From assembly GCF_023897015.1 (NCBI RefSeq), contig NZ_JAMHFY010000014.1, forward strand, positions 1 through 64,000: a DNA stretch of 64,000 nt, in the 5' to 3' direction. Each line of letters opens with the position of its first letter. Positions within the stretch are counted from its first letter, which is position 1. Source of the stretch: Desulfosporosinus nitroreducens (GTDB lineage Bacteria > Bacillota > Desulfitobacteriia > Desulfitobacteriales > Desulfitobacteriaceae). The notes beneath the pieces were generated by a model. It was not told the DNA's origin. It saw nothing but the letters and a program-made list of their open reading frames with translations, and did not search any database. The position numbers and the translations under genes are program-made. Shown here piece by piece: positions 62,943 to 64,000 of this stretch.

Positions 62943-64000
62943 TTAAAATAATAGAATTGGGGTAATCGCAATTCCAGAAGCATTGAATTCTGCCGGCAGG
63001 GTTGCAATGACCCCATTAATAGCCGTATCGAGCGCCATAACTGATTCATCGTTATTATTCGCGACATAAGCTCGAGAACCGTCGGGGGTAATCGCAATTC
63101 CAAAAGGATCGGTTCCGGCAGGTAAGATAATAGTAGTTAATATCGAATTAATTGCGGTGTTAATTACCGTAACCGAATCGGGCATACCACTATTTGTGAC
63201 ATAGGCTCGTGAACCGTCGGGGGTAATCGCAATTCCAGCAGGATTTCCGGCAGGTAAGATAATAGTAGTCAATATCGTATTCGTTGCCGTGTTAATGACT
63301 GTAACGGTATCATTACCAAAATTCGTAACATAAGCTCGTGAACCGTCGGGGGTAATCGCAATTCCTTCAGGATTGCTTCCGTCAGGTAAGGGAATCGTAG
63401 TCAATATCGTATTCGTTGCCGTGTTAATTACCGTAACCGAATCGGGCGTACCACTATTTGTGACATAGGCTCGTGAACCGTCGGGGGTAATCGCAATTCC
63501 AGCAGGATCACTTCCGTCAGGTAAGGGAATAGTAGTCACAATAGTATTCGTTGCCGTGTTAATTACCGTAACCGAATCAGGCGTACCTCTATTAGTGACA
63601 TAAGCTCGTGAACCGTCGGGAGTAATCGCAACTCCTTTAGGAAAGCTATCGTCAGGTAAGGAAATCGTAGTCAATATCGTATTCGTTGCCGTGTTAATTA
63701 CCGTAACTGAATCATTACCAAGATTCGTAACATATGCAAACAAAAGCTCCTGAATTCGGGAAAGTTCCCCTTCCAGTACATGTTTCTCGATGATTTGTCC
63801 GGCCGAATCTTTTTCCAAAACGGTAATGGCGATGTCGTTGGCACCGAGTCCGCTGGTGAGCACCCGAACCCCAAACACGTCTAGGTCAGCAAAAACGTTA
63901 TCCAGGGTAAAACCAGAATCGGGTGTACCAAATGGATTAAGGGGAACTAGACTGACCACATAGACCGTTTCACTGGTAAATCCGCCTCCAGGGGGATTTA
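62943..64000 (-). CDS. YVTN beta-propeller repeat protein, partial (5' end beyond window)
   Basis: The frame is open through the right edge, so the start is missing; the internal Met at 63959 is not the start. The visible ~350 residues end with six YVTN units (AYVTNxGxxxSVTVINTATN, then TIPLPDGSxPxGIAITPDGSR), each about 43-45 residues. Repeats at DNA level are nearly identical with spacings of 135, 129, 135 and 135 bp. They form a surface-type beta-propeller. The section before them (VFADLDVFGVRVLTSGLGAND) looks like an Ig-like or S-layer-adjacent region. Confidence 0.85.
   Translation of the reverse strand, partial: NPPGGGFTSETVYVVSLVPLNPFGTPDSGFTLDNVFADLDVFGVRVLTSGLGANDIAITVLEKDSAGQIIEKHVLEGELSRIQELLFAYVTNLGNDSVTVINTATNTILTTISLPDDSFPKGVAITPDGSRAYVTNRGTPDSVTVINTATNTIVTTIPLPDGSDPAGIAITPDGSRAYVTNSGTPDSVTVINTATNTILTTIPLPDGSNPEGIAITPDGSRAYVTNFGNDTVTVINTATNTILTTIILPAGNPAGIAITPDGSRAYVTNSGMPDSVTVINTAINSILTTIILPAGTDPFGIAITPDGSRAYVANNNDESVMALDTAINGVIATLPAEFNASGIAITPILLF

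Noticed and set aside
1-64000. CRISPR arrays, tRNA or rRNA genes
   Set aside because: No regularly spaced repeat-spacer pattern and no tRNA cloverleaf or rRNA segment could be recognised; the short repeats are the scattered HEARO-like family and the YVTN codons.

Overview
The window looks like the chromosome of an anaerobic, spore-forming Clostridia of the Desulfosporosinus/Desulfitobacterium type. This is an inference from gene content: an hgcAB mercury-methylation pair, formate/nitrite channels, TRAP and LIV transporters, CWB2 cell-wall repeats, T-box and lysine riboswitches, strong AGGAGG ribosome binding sites and frequent TTG/GTG starts. No rRNA, tRNA, CRISPR array or intact transposase gene was found.

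Layout. 1-8270: the last codons of an upstream gene (possibly nuoN), a GNAT protein, a MocR-type regulator, a homocysteine-methyltransferase-like protein, an unusual Cache-HAMP-HTH membrane regulator, a formate/nitrite channel, and the yojF-bshB2 bacillithiol deacetylase pair. 8400-17100: a T-box leader with an apparent Phe (UUC) specifier before a five-gene LIV-type amino-acid ABC operon, then a TRAP dicarboxylate-type operon behind an unassigned leader with its own terminator. 17188-19893: a DUF4342 protein and an OmpR-type two-component system. 20250-21700: hgcA-hgcB with a promoter and related inverted repeats. 21900-31700: a small protein, an RCC1/CWB2 surface protein, a second FocA-like channel, a Cys-rich mini-protein with a promoter-embedded operator, an MFS exporter, a thioredoxin-like protein, and lysA under a lysine riboswitch.

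31996-45991: MarR/MATE, a YtrA-type GntR/ABC operon, an AI-2E family permease, a diguanylate cyclase, a Uma2 protein, an M29 aminopeptidase, a cupin, cyclopropane fatty acid synthase and an SDR reductase. Decayed fragments lie among them (old-yellow-enzyme-like, XRE-cupin-like, Uma2). 45992-47100 has no protein gene but carries two adjacent promoter-to-terminator RNA units. The second is about 0.54 kb, closed by a perfect 16-bp end-to-end helix, and is the best candidate for an undescribed element. 47177-64000: an Fe-S protein, a DEDD exonuclease, a MORN-like protein, an amidase, ISL3 and integrase remnants, a dpp/opp peptide ABC operon, a HepT/MntA toxin-antitoxin pair, a DbpA-type RNA helicase and a YVTN beta-propeller protein cut by the window end.

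A family of six copies or fragments of a structured repeat (1212, 8823, 31671, 36189, 38489, 46985) runs through the intergenic spaces. Most start directly after GTGA or ATGA and keep a compensatory-changing terminal hairpin. They resemble HEARO/omega-RNA elements of the IS200/IS605 group, but no nuclease or transposase gene is present in any of them.
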